A DNA stretch of 64,000 nucleotides from Microbacterium sp. zg-Y818 (GTDB lineage: Bacteria; Actinomycetota; Actinomycetes; Actinomycetales; Microbacteriaceae): contig NZ_CP126741.1 in the NCBI RefSeq assembly GCF_030246905.1, positions 2,170,001-2,234,000 of the forward strand, read 5' to 3'. How positions within the stretch are numbered: position 1 is the stretch's first letter; every line of letters begins with the position of its first letter. Under the pieces are notes generated by a model that had not been told where the DNA came from, ran no database searches, and worked only from the letters and a program-made list of their open reading frames with translations. A program made the position numbers and the translations under genes. Below are positions 62,850-64,000 of this stretch, in pieces.

Positions 62850-63727
62850 GCGACGGCGTCCTCTCGGAGTCGGGTGCCGAGGAGTCCCTGCGGTCTCACC
62901 AGCAGCACGAGGAAGATGATGATGAAGGGCACCGCGACCGGCCATGCGGCACCGATGTAAGCGGTGGCCAGCAGCTCCGTCACTCCGATCACGAGCGCCC
63001 CCACGACGGCGCCTGGGAGGCTGCCGAGGCCTCCGAGGACGACGATGGCGAGCAGACGCGCGATCCACTGGTAGTGGGAGCCGGGCAGGAACGGGTAGAT
63101 CGTGCTGATCATCGCTCCGCTCGCCGCGAGGGTCGATATCCCGATCGCGAAGGTGGCGGCCGCGACGGTCACGACGCTGACTCCCACCAGGAGCGCGCCG
63201 TTCTCATTCACCGAGGCCGCGCGAATCGCCCGCCCGAGCCACGTGCGGTTGAGTACCAGCGCGAGGACACCCAGCACGACCACGGCGACCGCAGCAGCGA
63301 TGAGAAGGGCTGTCGGCGCGTAGAACGGACCCATGACCAGCGAGGCGTCGGTATACGGCGTGCGCACCGAGTGCGATGTGTTGCCCCAGACGAACCCCAT
63401 GATCCCCTCGAGCACAAGCGCGATCCCGAAGGTCGCAAGCACCGTCATGCTGACGTGCTGACCGCGGACGCGTTTGATTACCGTCACGTACAGCAGCCAG
63501 CCGACACCGAACATCACGATGGCGAGCAGCGGGATGGCCACGAGCGGATCCCAGCCCCACGCGCTCCACAGCGTGTAGGTCAGGAACCCCGCGAAGATGG
63601 CGAGAGCGCCATGCGCGAGGTTGATGACGCGCATCACACCGAAGATCAGCGTGAGTCCGGATGCCATCAGGGCGTATACCGCGCCGATGAGCAGCCCCAG
63701 GATGAGTGTCTGCAGGAGGGGGATCAT
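62846..63727 (-). CDS. livH: Branched-chain amino-acid ABC permease, LivH type
   Basis: 293 residues with about eight hydrophobic helices. Family motifs are the N-terminal LILGLLIGAVYALMASGLTL, NLAHGALAIFAGFL, and the coupling region RTWLGRAIRAASVNENGALL. It forms the pore with the LivM half of the fusion. It starts 21 bases after the binding-protein gene. Confidence 0.94.
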   Translation of the reverse strand: MIPLLQTLILGLLIGAVYALMASGLTLIFGVMRVINLAHGALAIFAGFLTYTLWSAWGWDPLVAIPLLAIVMFGVGWLLYVTVIKRVRGQHVSMTVLATFGIALVLEGIMGFVWGNTSHSVRTPYTDASLVMGPFYAPTALLIAAAVAVVVLGVLALVLNRTWLGRAIRAASVNENGALLVGVSVVTVAAATFAIGISTLAASGAMISTIYPFLPGSHYQWIARLLAIVVLGGLGSLPGAVVGALVIGVTELLATAYIGAAWPVAVPFIIIFLVLLVRPQGLLGTRLREDAVA

Positions 63728-63748
63728 GGGTGCACTGGTGTCCGGCGG

Positions 63749-64000
63749 TCAGAACGCCGGGCTCTTCCAGCGGAGGATGGTGTCGGTCGTGGAGGCGTCC
63801 TCCGGCAGCACGACCTGGGAGACGCCGTCCTGCCACTGCCCCACGAGGAAGTCGCCCTTCGGGCTTCCGTCGGCGTTCCAGCTGAGCGTGCCAAGGATCG
63901 TCGGGACCTCGTTGGCGCGGATCCAGTCGGCCAGTGCGCGCTGGTCTTCCAGCGAGCCGACCGCTTCGACGGCGGCGGCGAGCACGGTGGCAGCGGCGAA
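63749..64000 (-). CDS. Amino-acid ABC solute-binding protein, 5' end beyond window
   Basis: Only the last 83 residues are inside the window. The stretch ADWIRANEVPTILGTLSWNA then DGSPKGDFLVGQWQDG is typical of the end of LivJ/LivK-type (periplasmic-binding type 1) proteins, where 'G.l.fd..GD......v.qw.dG' closes the fold. It is the first gene of the Liv operon and would deliver the ligand to LivH and the LivM part. Ligand unknown. Confidence 0.85.
   Translation of the reverse strand, partial: FAAATVLAAAVEAVGSLEDQRALADWIRANEVPTILGTLSWNADGSPKGDFLVGQWQDGVSQVVLPEDASTTDTILRWKSPAF

Overview
The window is high-GC DNA from an actinobacterium, most likely Microbacteriaceae and probably Microbacterium. 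Support comes from the imuA-imuB-dnaE2 mutasome, DUF3027, DUF3263 and DUF4032 proteins, a DtxR/IdeR-type regulator, a WXG100 protein, a groEL without groES behind a CIRCE element, and -10 boxes placed so close to start codons that leaderless transcription is likely. The organism call is inference from gene content; no rRNA is present.

Layout. (1) 1-5.9 kb is an accessory defence island ending at the 3' end of tRNA-Arg(CCT). It holds an N6-adenine methyltransferase running off the left edge, a Nudix hydrolase convergent with an SRA-HNH modification-dependent endonuclease, a SHOCT protein, and the decayed remains of an IS3 transposase and of mcrC. (2) 6.6-15.7 kb is a galactoside locus: GH42 beta-galactosidase, two permeases, a binding protein, a ROK repressor and GH36 alpha-galactosidase, with two matching 25-bp operators. 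A short copy of the dnaE2 3' end lies at its left border and the real dnaE2 at its right border. (3) 15.8-21.6 kb is the SOS mutasome with a LexA box. (4) 21.8-30.9 kb is mostly core genome: HNH, M23 peptidase, iron regulator, serC, DUF3027/cold-shock pair, and two XPB-related genes. (5) 31.1-39.8 kb is a second sugar locus: GH13_18 phosphorylase, GH36, zinc-type dehydrogenase, ABC importer and ROK regulator. It is bracketed by two direct 90-bp palindromic repeats that agree at 83 of 90 positions. (6) 40-50 kb holds a two-component system, WXG100, groEL, cspA, LytR_C, msrB and others. (7) 50.2-53.6 kb is an arsenic operon with a truncated flavoprotein and an ArsC fragment. (8) 53.6-59 kb holds small membrane proteins, tRNA-Thr(TGT), a DsbA-like protein, a stand-alone MsmK/UgpC-type sugar-ABC ATPase, DUF4032 and an oxidoreductase. 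(9) 59.2-64 kb is a Liv-type branched-chain amino-acid ABC operon with a fused LivM-LivG, followed by a 3-hydroxyisobutyrate-dehydrogenase-like gene; the binding protein runs off the right edge.

How the genes work together. Both sugar importers lack an ATPase, and the solo MsmK-type ATPase at 55.9 kb is the obvious shared energiser. Each importer is controlled by its own divergent ROK repressor. The two glycoside loci look like cassettes slotted between core genes. The SRA-HNH enzyme and the mcrC remnant both point to past or present restriction of modified DNA.
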